The notes under the pieces are model-generated. The model did no database searches and was not told the DNA's origin. It saw only the letters and a program-made list of their open reading frames with translations. The position numbers and the translations under genes are program-made. A stretch of 32,328 nt of DNA from Desulfobacterales bacterium (GTDB lineage Bacteria; Desulfobacterota; Desulfobacteria; Desulfobacterales; C00003060), in contig JAUWXF010000024.1 of NCBI GenBank assembly GCA_030616475.1, forward strand, positions 1 through 32,328. The letters run 5' to 3'. Of the stretch, positions 15,718 through 24,040 are shown in pieces (within the stretch, counting starts at the first letter, position 1; every line of letters starts with the position of its first letter).

Positions 15718-16482
15718 TTACTTGAACTGTGCTTCCCGCTGACGTGGGGCTAAGAACGCATGGAGTTTCTGTTCCACGATACGGGGGTTTTCTCCGTTTG
15801 AAAGACATATGACCCCCTCAATTATCATCTCTTTTACCAGGACCTCCTCGCCGCTGCGGGTCCGGAGTTTTCCGGCCATGGGCATACACACAATGTTGGC
15901 CATGATAGAACCGTAAAAGGTGGTTAAGAGTGCCACTGCCATGGCCGGTCCGATACTACTTGGATCACTCATGGTTTGTAACATCTGTACCAACCCGATG
16001 AGTGTGCCGATCATGCCGAGCGCAGGGAAGAAAGTCCCCATGGTTGTAAAGATTTCCGCTCCCTTTCGGTGCCGATCCTGTATGAACGTAATCTCGGTTT
16101 CAAGGATCTCCCGAATCGACTGTGGCTCCAGGCCATCGATAGAAAGCTGAACCCCTTTCTTTATAAAGTCTTCTCCAACGTTCTTGACATCAGACTCCAA
16201 TGATAGGATTCCCTCACGACGTGCCTTGGTAGAAAACTCTATAAATAGTTTGATAATATCTCCGCCTGATGCAGTCTTCTTGAAAAAGACATTTTTCACA
16301 ACCTGCAACAGACCCAGTACTTCCTTCAAGGGATAGTTAACCATGGTGGCACCCATGGTCCCGCCCACCACAATCATCACGGAAGGGAGATTGATAAAAA
16401 GCTTGATTCCACCACCCATAGTGATAGCCACGATCACAAGACCAAAGGCTGAAATAATCCCAAGAATGGTTGCAATGTCCAT
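15718..16482 (-). CDS. motA: MotA stator protein
   Basis: This 254-residue inner-membrane protein has four helices (about 3-22, 30-50, 150-168 and 178-202) and a large cytoplasmic loop with charged residues that contact FliG. The conserved prolines are visible in GTFFPALGMIGTLIGLVQML and ANIVCMPMAGKL. MotA5MotB2 units convert ion flow into rotation. GGGGGAG precedes the ATG. A sigma-54 type promoter lies about 260 bases upstream (16740-16755), so the stator-to-export block may start its own transcript here. Confidence 0.95.
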   Translation of the reverse strand: MDIATILGIISAFGLVIVAITMGGGIKLFINLPSVMIVVGGTMGATMVNYPLKEVLGLLQVVKNVFFKKTASGGDIIKLFIEFSTKARREGILSLESDVKNVGEDFIKKGVQLSIDGLEPQSIREILETEITFIQDRHRKGAEIFTTMGTFFPALGMIGTLIGLVQMLQTMSDPSSIGPAMAVALLTTFYGSIMANIVCMPMAGKLRTRSGEEVLVKEMIIEGVICLSNGENPRIVEQKLHAFLAPRQREAQFK

Positions 16483-16739
16483 AGGTTCTCCCCCTACTGC
16501 CCCCTCCCCCTGCCCGCTCGTGCCTCGCAGTGGCCGGCGGGCCTAACCCCCAATGTTGTTGACTTAAGGATCAATTGAAACTCCCTGCCGTCCCGATAAA
16601 TCCCCCCCATCCCCCCTTTAATAAAGGGGGGAGCTTTTGAAAGTCAACAGCATTGCCCCTAAGCCTCCCCATCGCGAGGGAGGGTCGGGGTGGGGGGGTT
16701 GTGAACGGTTACGGTTACGGATTTCTCGGTTGTAGTTAG

Positions 16740-16755
16740 AGCAACCTTTGTGCCA
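16740..16755 (-). promoter_or_regulatory. Sigma-54 (-24/-12) promoter upstream of motA
   Basis: On the minus strand the sequence reads TGGCACAAAGGTTGCT. It matches the TGGCAC-N5-TTGC(A/T) consensus at every fixed position, with correct GG to GC spacing. It points toward motA, about 257 bases away. Sigma-54 control of middle flagellar genes is established in several proteobacterial groups; use here is inferred. Confidence 0.75.
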
Positions 16756-16817
16756 TGTCGAAGGAGTGGCCGGTGGTCAGTGGTCAGTGGTCAGTGGTCA
16801 GAAGGCGGCAGGATGTT

Positions 16818-17003
16818 TCAGTGCCTGATTGTCTGGGGAAAATATCCTATAACTTCAGATAGTTTTATGTTTTCGCGGCAAGTAGACTCAAGCATTTTGA
16901 GGGCCAGGAATTTCTTTGCAAGGGCCACCCTGGCCTGGTCCATAACACAGACCACGTCAAAGTGGAGCGGCCCTGTCAATCTGTTGACGCTTGAAGTCAG
17001 TGG
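16818..17003 (-). other. Unassigned open segment, possible gene remnant
   Basis: This minus-strand frame is open for 62 codons with no start at its 5' end. It contains LHFDVVCVMDQARVALAKKF and ends GYFPQTIRH before a TGA. An internal ATG at 16943 would give 41 residues but has no ribosome-binding site. The composition looks protein-like and unlike the surrounding repeats. I do not recognise a family. It may be a remnant of a small gene that once sat between flgE and motA, or chance. Confidence 0.25.
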
Positions 17004-17289
17004 TCAGTGGTCAGAGGGCAGTTGTCAGAGGGCAGTTGTCAGAGGGCAGTTGTAGGGTGGGCTCCGCCCACCAATAGAGGAAGCTCACTGTCCATGGTGG
17101 GCATAGCCCACCCTACAACTGGTCATTGGTCATTGGTCACTGGTCATTGGGGAAACGCAGATTAGACTGATTACACAGATTCCGTATACGTTCCATGAAT
17201 GACCCCACCGCAAGCGGGCGGGGTGTTGAAAACATAATAAAGTTCAGTGATCAGTGGCTAATGACCACTGACCACTGACCACTCTTTAT

Positions 17290-19062
17290 TTATCGCTTCA
17301 GGTTGATCAGTTCTGCCAGCATCTGGTCAGTTACGGTAATAATCTTGGAATTTGCCTGGAAACCACGCTGGGTTGTGATCATTTTTACAAATTCGGTGGC
17401 GATGTCCACGTTCGACTGTTCAAGGGAGTTTGGCGAGATGCTGCCCAGGCCGTTGGTGCCCGGCTTGCTCGTTGTGGGGTCGCCGCTTAGCCTGGTCTCC
17501 CTGAAAAGGTTGCCGCCGACCTTGAAAAGGGCTTGATTATTCTGAAACTTGGCTAAAGCCACCCTGAACAGGGGGATGACCTGTCCGTTGGAGTATTGGC
17601 CTGTAATGGCACCATCTGTTCCAACTGAGATCGACTGCAAATCACCGGCTCCGTAACCGTTGGCCGACTGAAATGTGGTGGTGGAGGCCGATGAATACTG
17701 AGTAGTGGCCAGGGAATCATTGGTCCAAGTACCGCTGCTATAGGCAGAACCGAAGTTCAGCTTGACGTCCATGCTGGTGTCGGTAATGGTACTTCCCAGA
17801 AAGTCCGCAGTAACAAAGAAGTATCCGTCGCTAAGGTCACCGCTGGTGCCTTCGTCTTTGACGTCCCAGGCGTTGGTGTTCCGAACGTCATTGTCGCCGT
17901 AGCAGGCGATCGTGAATGTCTCGTCTTGTACGGTTGTTCCACCTGTAAAACTCACCGTTAACCCGTTTGCAATGGTCAATGCGGTGCCAGGCGTGTAGGT
18001 GTCGTCTACGGTCAAAGTTCCGCTCTCGCTGGCATCCTCATTTTCCCAACTGATGGTGAGACCGACCGTAGTCCCCACGGTGCCGTCTGCATCAGCCGTG
18101 AAGGTGTAGGTGTGCGATTTGGTGGCTGAGCTATATGTCCCCCCTTCTGTAATTGTTGCCGTCCCGTTCCACCCTGTGGTGTCAGCATTGTTTATGACCG
18201 TTGTGGTATTTGCCGCATCAAAGGCCCAAAAATTGATATCAGTAATTGCCCCGGAATCCGCACTAAAGACTATTTCTCCTTTCCCCAACATGCCTATTCC
18301 GTTCTGTAAAAGATGCAGCCCTGCCGGCGTCCTCTTATCTTCATCAGGGTTGCAGGTCACGATGTATTCATATGTATTAGCGCTGGAGCCCTTATCATAA
18401 TAGATAGTGATGTCATGTGTGCTTCCCAAAGAATCATAGACCTTTAGGGTCGTCTGATACTCGTACGCGTTTTCGCCGATATAATTGTCGTTGGTATCGA
18501 CGCCGTCCCATGACTCTGCAAGGACAGTCGATTTACTGTTCGAATCAGCATCAAGATTCGTAATGATTGTCAGTTCGTCGGTCTTCTTGGGCGATGAGGT
18601 AAAGGACTGGAGGACAACATCCGTAATCGATCCCACATCTTCACCCGTATCCGAATCAAGGGTCCATCCGCGAACAATGTAGCCTGCGGGGTTGGTAAAG
18701 TTGCCGTCCTTGTCGAACCGGAATTCGCCGGCGCGTGTGTAGAATTCATTATCTTCGTTGTTGGGATCCCGAACGACAAAGAAACCCTGTCCTCCGATGG
18801 CCAGGTCCGTGGTCGAGTCGGTGGACTCGAAAGACCCCTGGGAAAAACTGCTGCAAATATCTGCCAGCGATGTGCCGCGCCCCACCTGGGCCGAACCGGC
18901 CGTGGTGGCCACGGTCTGGCTCAGCACGTCCTGAAAAGTAACCCTGCTCGCCTTAAACCCGACCGTGTTCACATTGGCAATGTTATCACCGATGACCGTC
19001 ATGGCATTGCCGAGGGTGCTGAGGCCGCTTATGCCTGAAAAAAGTGCACTTGAAAGTGACAT
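17290..19062 (-). CDS. flgE: FlgE, flagellar hook protein (590 residues, with inserted domain)
   Basis: This is the hook subunit. The N-terminus MSLSSALFSGISGLSTLGNA with GDNIANVNTVGFKASRVTF is the classic rod/hook signature. The middle contains the FlgE D1/D2 region. The C-terminus (EQSNVDIATEFVKMITTQRG, then FQANSKIITVTDQML) is the conserved D0 helix. Residues about 286-400 (for example GTVGTTVGLTISWENEDASE and LTVSFTGGTTVQDETFTI) are absent from the shorter paralogue next door and resemble the immunoglobulin-like inserts of hook and filament proteins. GGAGG precedes the ATG. It follows the second FlgE after a repeat-rich 180-base gap. Confidence 0.93.
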   Translation of the reverse strand: MSLSSALFSGISGLSTLGNAMTVIGDNIANVNTVGFKASRVTFQDVLSQTVATTAGSAQVGRGTSLADICSSFSQGSFESTDSTTDLAIGGQGFFVVRDPNNEDNEFYTRAGEFRFDKDGNFTNPAGYIVRGWTLDSDTGEDVGSITDVVLQSFTSSPKKTDELTIITNLDADSNSKSTVLAESWDGVDTNDNYIGENAYEYQTTLKVYDSLGSTHDITIYYDKGSSANTYEYIVTCNPDEDKRTPAGLHLLQNGIGMLGKGEIVFSADSGAITDINFWAFDAANTTTVINNADTTGWNGTATITEGGTYSSATKSHTYTFTADADGTVGTTVGLTISWENEDASESGTLTVDDTYTPGTALTIANGLTVSFTGGTTVQDETFTIACYGDNDVRNTNAWDVKDEGTSGDLSDGYFFVTADFLGSTITDTSMDVKLNFGSAYSSGTWTNDSLATTQYSSASTTTFQSANGYGAGDLQSISVGTDGAITGQYSNGQVIPLFRVALAKFQNNQALFKVGGNLFRETRLSGDPTTSKPGTNGLGSISPNSLEQSNVDIATEFVKMITTQRGFQANSKIITVTDQMLAELINLKR

Positions 19063-19083
19063 TTTATTTCCCTCCTTTGTCTT

Positions 19084-19239
19084 TAGTCATTAGTCATTGG
19101 TCATTAGTCATTGGTCATTTCATATTTCATATTTCATATTGGTTACTGCCTACTGCCTACTGCCCTCCGCCCTCTGTCCTCCGCCCTCTACCCTCTGTCC
19201 TCTGTCCTCCGCATTCCGCATTCCGCAATCCGCAATTCC
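19084..19239. repeat. Short direct repeat arrays between the two flgE genes
   Basis: GTCATTAGTCATTGG units (19084-19122), CATATTT units, CTACTGCCTACTGC units, then CCGCCCTCTGTCCT and GCATTCCGCATTCCGC units (to 19239). They resemble those at 21359-21508. No gene was seen. Confidence 0.8.
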
Positions 19240-19242
19240 GGT

Positions 19243-20643
19243 TTATCTCTTTAAGCCCATTGCGGTCTTAATCATTTCATCAGCCGCGACGATCCCTTTT
19301 GCATTTGCCTGAAGGGCCCTCTGGGTAAAGATTAACTCACCAAACTGCTCTACCAGTTCAACATTTGATGTTTCGAGAGAACCCCCCAAGATAGTGCCCA
19401 GACCCGAGCTCCCCGGACTACCGACTATTAAGTCTGCGTTTTGGGAATCTGCCTGAAAAAGAGTAGACCCTATCCTGTGGAGGCGGCTGGAAGGGTCGAT
19501 AGACTTAGCAAGCCCGACCCTGAAGAGATCACTGATAACACTATTATCAAATCTTGCCCTGATGATACCGTCACTGGTTACTGAAAAGTCAATCAAATCA
19601 CCCTCACCATAGCCGTCCGTATTTGAGAATTTTATGTAAGATGCATATCCAAACTGGGTTGTAGTTTGGGCATCACGCTGCCAAAGTCCATTGACATATG
19701 TGGCACCCACATCAAACTCTATAGTTCCTGCTCCTGCAAAAGAGGTTTGAAAGGTGAGATACCGGTTATCATTAGTGGTGCCTGGCGTCCATCCACCTCC
19801 CTGATAATTTTCTATGGTCATAGCGTTTATATATCCATAGCTGTCAAAAGTAATGGTACCCCTTGCGAGAACTCCATCTTTGGGGGCTGTCCCGGTCCCT
19901 TCAGGGGGGGAGGTAATTAGATATTCCCAGATGTTATCCAGGGAGGTTCTGTCATAATAGACCGCGATTGCATGCGTATCGCCTGAGCTATCATATATAT
20001 AGTGGTCTGCCCGGATCTCATAATCATTTAAGCTAATCGGCACCTCGTTAGTTGCATCCCATTTATCAAAAAGTCCACCCGGGGAATGATCTTGAGAACG
20101 GGCATCAACATTGGATTTTAATGTTAATCTTGTGGATGGACTTGGAGAAGAAACCAGGCGAGGAGCAGGGTTAGGATTATCGGGAGTGGCAGCAGGCGTT
20201 GTAAGATTGAGTTGAATGTCTGCCAGAGTCGTGCCTTCTGTCCCTTGATCACTAAACTCATAACCCTGAACAATGTAGCCCCCTGGATTGACTAAATAAC
20301 CCTCGGAGTTAAAAACAAATCCTCCGGCCCTTGTGTAATAAGTGGAGCCGGTATCCTCAGGATCGCGAAGGATAAAGAAACCATCCCCGGAGATGGCCAT
20401 ATTGGTAGCCACATTAGAGGCCTCGGTGGAGCCCTCTTTTGAAAAATCGCTTGTAAATCCCGCTGGATTTAGCCTGACACCACCGGCGCCTGTCGCCTGA
20501 GAAAGGACATCTTCAAAACTGACACGACTGCCCCTGAATCCTGTTGTACTGATATTTGCGATGTTATCTCCAAGCATTGCCATCTTCTTTTCAAGGCAGA
20601 AAAGACTGCTCATACTCGTGTACATGGAACTTGATATAGACAT
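19243..20643 (-). CDS. FlgE-like flagellar hook protein (466 residues)
   Basis: This second hook-family protein is encoded directly after flgD. The N-terminus has GDNIANISTTGFRGSRVSFE, and the C-terminus SLETSNVELVEQFGELIFTQ with RALQANAKGIVAADEMIKT. Its central body (residues about 140-350) follows the FlgE layout, without the extra domain of the 590-residue paralogue. It carries one cysteine near the N-terminus (SLFCLEKK), where the other has TLGNA. AAGGGGG precedes the ATG by about nine bases. Whether both form hook, or one forms a proximal or cap-adjacent segment, cannot be told from sequence. Confidence 0.85.
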   Translation of the reverse strand: MSISSSMYTSMSSLFCLEKKMAMLGDNIANISTTGFRGSRVSFEDVLSQATGAGGVRLNPAGFTSDFSKEGSTEASNVATNMAISGDGFFILRDPEDTGSTYYTRAGGFVFNSEGYLVNPGGYIVQGYEFSDQGTEGTTLADIQLNLTTPAATPDNPNPAPRLVSSPSPSTRLTLKSNVDARSQDHSPGGLFDKWDATNEVPISLNDYEIRADHYIYDSSGDTHAIAVYYDRTSLDNIWEYLITSPPEGTGTAPKDGVLARGTITFDSYGYINAMTIENYQGGGWTPGTTNDNRYLTFQTSFAGAGTIEFDVGATYVNGLWQRDAQTTTQFGYASYIKFSNTDGYGEGDLIDFSVTSDGIIRARFDNSVISDLFRVGLAKSIDPSSRLHRIGSTLFQADSQNADLIVGSPGSSGLGTILGGSLETSNVELVEQFGELIFTQRALQANAKGIVAADEMIKTAMGLKR

Positions 20644-20664
20644 GCCTAATTACCCCCTTAGTCG

Positions 20665-21345
20665 TCAGCCCGTTTCCTCTGTTTTCCTGACTTCTACAAT
20701 ACTATAATTCGTACTTACCAGTCTGTCCCCGATCATCAGATAGGGGAGACCATACTCATACGTCACGCCGGTAACCTCTCCGGTGATATAGGTGTTTACT
20801 GTAACATAATGACCAGCTTCATCCTTAGCGCTAACCTCAAAGGTATAGATGCCGTCTTCTGCCATGTCTCCGTTATTATCCCTGCCGTTCCATTCAACAT
20901 TGTAATCGCCGGCATCCTTCCAGCCCGGAGAGAGTGTCCTGACCTCCTGCCCATTGCTGTCGTAAACTACAATAGTCACGTCGGCGCGATCCTCTAACGT
21001 GTATGAACCTGATACTACGCTGCCGTCTTTAACAAGGATCGTAGTATCCTCGGCTTTCACTGTCTTGCCGATCAAGCCGATGAGATCCTCTTCTTGCTGG
21101 CTGCCAAGACTCTTCTGGATACCTATCAGGTTTTCGTTTACCGCAAACAATTGTTCCAGACTGGAAAACTGTGCCAACTGGGCAGTAAATTCCGTCGATT
21201 CCATAGGATTAAATGGGTCTTGATGTTTGAGTTGAGCTACCAGCAAAGTCAGGAACTGGTCCAGTCCCGTCTCCCTTTTCGGGCTGGCATAACTTGATGT
21301 ATCATCAGGCTTGTTGTACGTTGGTTCAAGTGCTGCTATAGACAT
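20665..21345 (-). CDS. flgD: FlgD, hook cap (hook assembly scaffold) protein
   Basis: The start at 21345 (MSIAALEPTY) is chosen because TGGAGG lies seven bases upstream. A longer frame from 21366 would read through that site. The product of 226 residues has the FlgD N-terminal signature FLTLLVAQLKHQDPFNPMES with EFTAQLAQFSSLEQL. A FlgD Ig-like/Tudor region follows (VVYDSNGQEVRTLSPGWKDA, then GDYNVEWNGRDNNGDMAEDG). FlgD caps the growing hook and is lost at completion. It lies between fliK and the hook genes. Confidence 0.94.
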   Translation of the reverse strand: MSIAALEPTYNKPDDTSSYASPKRETGLDQFLTLLVAQLKHQDPFNPMESTEFTAQLAQFSSLEQLFAVNENLIGIQKSLGSQQEEDLIGLIGKTVKAEDTTILVKDGSVVSGSYTLEDRADVTIVVYDSNGQEVRTLSPGWKDAGDYNVEWNGRDNNGDMAEDGIYTFEVSAKDEAGHYVTVNTYITGEVTGVTYEYGLPYLMIGDRLVSTNYSIVEVRKTEETG

Positions 21346-21358
21346 GGTTTGCCTCCAT

Positions 21359-21508
21359 TTTGTCATTTGTCATTTGTCATTGGTCAATAACGGAGTGCCT
21401 AAAGTGAACTAAAGTGCCTAAAGTGTGCTAAAGTTGAAAACCCCAATTCCGCATTCCGCATTCGTGTCATTCCGCAATCCGAAATCTGCCCACTGCCTAC
21501 TGCTTACT
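21359..21508. repeat. Repeat-filled gap upstream of flgD, including family D unit
   Basis: GTCATTT/GTCATTGG units (21359-21387) lead into a family D unit (21394-21434, AGTGCCTAAAGTGAAC). ATTCCGCATTCCGC and CTGCCTACTGC units follow to 21508. Bases 21381-21424 are identical to 31934-31977 near fliE (44 bp). No gene was seen. Confidence 0.8.
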
Positions 21509-21516
21509 CTTTAATA

Positions 21517-23145
21517 TCATGCCATCAGGTCAACGAGCGCATCTGCCCGAATGATGCGGGGCGTTGTTGTCTCCGAGACATCTCCATTACCTGCCAGCGC
21601 ACCCGGTCCATTCCGTTGTTCCTGGCCTTGCCGCTGAAAGCCATTCTGCCCGCGGCGGGCCTGGGCCATGGACTGGCCGAGATTGTAGTTAACCTGGACT
21701 TCTATTCTATCAAGCTTTACTCCCTGTTGTAGTAAAGTCTCTCTGAGTTCCTGGATACTCGATACCAGGAATTCCTTTACTGAATTATGTTCGGTGGTCA
21801 TCGCGATCTTTAAAACGCTATCCTTCATGTGCATATCAATTTGAATAGCCCCAAGCTGGGGGGGCTTTAACTGAAGCCTTATGTTATTCTCTCCACGATG
21901 AAGGGAAAGCGAGATCTGTCTTGCAACCTGGTTAACAACGTAAAGGGGAATCGGCCTTGCCCCTTGTCTAATGCCGGCATCGGGAGCAGGAGCGCGGTCC
22001 ATCATCGACTCCCTGACCCAATATGGCGAGGCCGCTTTGTCTTGATCGATTCCCTTTTTGCCGTGTGCCCCTTGTACGGCTTCGATCAGTTTTTCCATTT
22101 TAGAAAGCAGTTTATCTTCTTTTCCCTGAAATTCAGCAGCGCCCTCAGCCTTGACCGCTGCCGTTTTCCCCTGAGATGCGGAGTTCTTCCATCCCTCCGC
22201 TATTTGTTTGAAACCCGGATTGGCCTTCGAATCGTCATCGGGTAATACCTTAAGTTTATTGGCATAAAGGGACTCTATGCTGGACTTTCCACCCTGTTGT
22301 TTCCTTGCCACCAGCACGTTGCCCAGAAGAGCGTTTACATGATTTTCGATCTGGGTTTTTGACAGGGCGGGCGGCATCAGACTGGCCACCCTTTGCTCAA
22401 GTATCCGGACAAATCGTTCCAAAGAGATGGGACCATCGATCTTGCTCGCTTTATCAACTATCCCCATACGAGCTAGCATGTCCTTTATATCCTGGGCGGC
22501 CTTTCCGTCAGCTCCGGGCTGGTTTGCCTCGGGCAAGGCCCTGAGGATACCTTTCAGATTCCGGACAAAACTTTTCAGGTTAAGTCGTCCCCCCTCCGCC
22601 CTTGCCTGCTCTATCGCCCTGTTAACCTCCTGAAGACCCAGGCCGAGGCGGCTCAGTATAGCTTTTAGGTAGGGTACGGCCGACACTTCCAAGGCAGGAT
22701 CTGGGAATTTTTTGTCGAACAAGGCCTTCAGCTCAGCGAGTCTTTCAAGAAGTTCGGTGACCTTAATCTCATGCCATTGTCTTCCATTAAGCAGTTTCTT
22801 GAGAAAACCGGTAACCTCTGATTCTGAATATCCTTCCGCAATAAGGATTTTTTTCAAATCAGGCAGTGCCTCGCGGGATAACGACATCTCTTTAAGGGGA
22901 ATGCCCAGGGACATTAATCGATTTCTGAAATGCTCAAGCCATCCCCGGTAGGTTCCTTTTGTGTTTGTTGCCTTTTTGCCTCCTGGTAAACGCAGAGCCC
23001 TGCCCGGCTCGAGGGCTTTCTCTAAGAGCCCTGAAAACACCCCCTTATACTCCGGGTGCCTGGTCTCATGTCCTGGAGCCCCTTGCTTTGCTTTAACCTT
23101 CAAATTGTTAAGAATGAGAGCAAGCTTGATTGACTGTGGATTCAT
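21517..23145 (-). CDS. fliK: FliK, hook-length control protein
   Basis: This 542-residue secreted ruler protein measures the hook and triggers the FlhB specificity switch. The long N-terminal region is hydrophilic and helix-rich, with little conservation. The C-terminal Flg_hook domain (about 395-490) contains VARQISLSLHRGENNIRLQL, LKPPQLGAIQIDM and LRETLLQQGVKLDRIEVQVN, the family signature. A Gly/Gln-rich tail follows. The ribosome-binding site is weak. A sigma-54 type promoter lies about 280 bases upstream, so fliK-flgD-flgE may form one transcript. Confidence 0.92.
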   Translation of the reverse strand: MNPQSIKLALILNNLKVKAKQGAPGHETRHPEYKGVFSGLLEKALEPGRALRLPGGKKATNTKGTYRGWLEHFRNRLMSLGIPLKEMSLSREALPDLKKILIAEGYSESEVTGFLKKLLNGRQWHEIKVTELLERLAELKALFDKKFPDPALEVSAVPYLKAILSRLGLGLQEVNRAIEQARAEGGRLNLKSFVRNLKGILRALPEANQPGADGKAAQDIKDMLARMGIVDKASKIDGPISLERFVRILEQRVASLMPPALSKTQIENHVNALLGNVLVARKQQGGKSSIESLYANKLKVLPDDDSKANPGFKQIAEGWKNSASQGKTAAVKAEGAAEFQGKEDKLLSKMEKLIEAVQGAHGKKGIDQDKAASPYWVRESMMDRAPAPDAGIRQGARPIPLYVVNQVARQISLSLHRGENNIRLQLKPPQLGAIQIDMHMKDSVLKIAMTTEHNSVKEFLVSSIQELRETLLQQGVKLDRIEVQVNYNLGQSMAQARRGQNGFQRQGQEQRNGPGALAGNGDVSETTTPRIIRADALVDLMA

Positions 23146-23176
23146 GGCTTTTTCGTCGTGACCCCTTTTCCTAGTG

Positions 23177-23390
23177 TAATAGTTCAGCCCGTATTGTCAT
23201 TTCGAACGAACGTGCCCGCCCTGCCCGCCCTGGCGCGACAGAAGTTGGATCATGCCCAGGGGAGAAAAACCCGGTCTGGGCCAGGGTCTGGGCCAGGGAG
23301 AAATCTTGTTCGGAGGGTACGCAGTTCCAAGCTAGAAGATTTCTCCATTTGGTCGAAATGACAGAAAAGGCAATGGGTGCTGAACTATTA
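23177..23390. repeat. Fold-back repeat with nested family H copies upstream of fliK
   Basis: The outer arms are TAATAGTTCAGCCC (23177-23190) and GGTGCTGAACTATTA (ending 23390). The inner arms are GTCATTTCG (23196) and CGAAATGAC (ending 23362), with GAGAAATCTT and AAGATTTCTCC between. A family H palindrome with a duplicated right end (23214-23298) is inserted inside it. The inner part resembles a GTCATTTCGA-type repeat common in many bacteria. Confidence 0.8.
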
Positions 23391-23424
23391 CTTCCTGGTT
23401 TTGGTAATCGCTGAACATCCTGTG

Positions 23425-23440
23425 AGCAATGAGCATGCCA
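23425..23440 (-). promoter_or_regulatory. Sigma-54 (-24/-12) promoter upstream of fliK
   Basis: The minus strand reads TGGCATGCTCATTGCT: TGGCAT, five bases, TTGCT. GG and GC are at the correct -24/-12 spacing. The site points toward fliK, 280 bases away. The fold-back repeat at 23177-23390 would lie in the untranslated leader. The site is in non-repetitive sequence. Confidence 0.65.
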
Positions 23441-23628
23441 GAAAAGGTGCTTCCATGTATTGTCAATAAATACACAGTCTTGAAAAAATCATCTCCAATG
23501 CGAGGTGCTCGGGGTTGGCCCTGGAATGAAAGTTTTTCCATTGTGAAGGCTGGACCGGAAAATATTTCCCATGTCTTTGCAGGCAGGAATAAGAAAACTT
23601 GACTTTCTGAGAATATGCTTATAACGTT

Positions 23629-24020
23629 GGGTTTGCCCGTTTTGCCGGTTTAGGCCGTTAGGCCCGTTTTGCCCGTAAGGCGCCTATGACACCGTTGGAG
23701 GCTTAAGGTTGGAGGCAAAAAAATCTTTTTCTTCTGCCTCAAACCTCAAGCGACCTGCCCGCCAATGCCATGTGTGCCGGCATTGCAGCTATCAGGCGAG
23801 CGCGGCGCTGGCAGGCGGGAGCGGTCCCTGGCCCAGACCGAGATTTATCAGCTTGTAGCCTACAGTGAACATGAGCGCCAGGGCGGGCCTCAAACCCTGG
23901 CCCAGACCTGGATTATCGGCATCGTTGCTCCTCAGTGGGACGACGCGCCAGGGCAGGCCTTCAACGGAGCGAAGCGACTTCCGGCTCAACGGGCTAAACG
24001 GGCCAAACCGGCTAACCGAT
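23629..24020. repeat. Composite nested repeat between motE and fliK
   Basis: The outer inverted arms are CCGGTTTAGGCCGTTAGGCC-type sequence (23630-23680) and GGGCCAAACCGGCTAACCG-type sequence (ending 24018). Inside, in order, are a TTGGAGGCTTAAGG/CCTCAAACCTCAAG fold-back (23695-23752), a family G palindrome (23754-23819), and two reversed family H palindromes (23825-23888 and 23893-23959). No gene is evident. Confidence 0.75.
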
Positions 24021-24040
24021 AAACAGGAGGGTGCTGAGCC

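Larger units (their letters stand above)
16483..17289. repeat. 807-base repeat-filled region between flgE and motA
   Basis: From left: a family G palindrome (16509-16543), a CCCCCCTTTA/TAAAGGGGGG hairpin (16611-16631), the sigma-54 promoter, GTGGTCAGTGGTCA arrays (16772-16801 and 16996-17055), a 15-bp perfect inverted repeat GTAGGGTGGGC (17048-17062 with 17106-17120), TCATTGG repeats (17121-17153), and inverted GACCACTGACC units (17243-17283). Between 16818 and 17003 on the minus strand a non-repetitive open segment is listed separately. No intact gene is evident. Confidence 0.75.

Noticed and set aside
16611-16631. CCCCCCTTTA/TAAAGGGGGG hairpin as an intrinsic terminator
   Set aside because: There is no T-run after the stem on the minus strand, and it lies between the sigma-54 promoter and motA, where termination would be counterproductive.
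16750-17055. Plus-strand frame with WSVVSGQWSEGG
   Set aside because: It consists of TGGTCAGTGG repeats plus antisense sequence. Such frames are common artefacts of this repeat.
23332-23541. 69-codon minus-strand frame upstream of fliK
   Set aside because: It has no ribosome-binding site, overlaps the sigma-54 promoter and ends in a dispersed repeat.
23995-24022. Sigma-28-like TAAA and ACCGATAA before the small gene at 24041
   Set aside because: The spacing is 16 instead of 15. The sequence is part of a repeat arm, and a start there would leave no room for the AGGAGG site in the leader.
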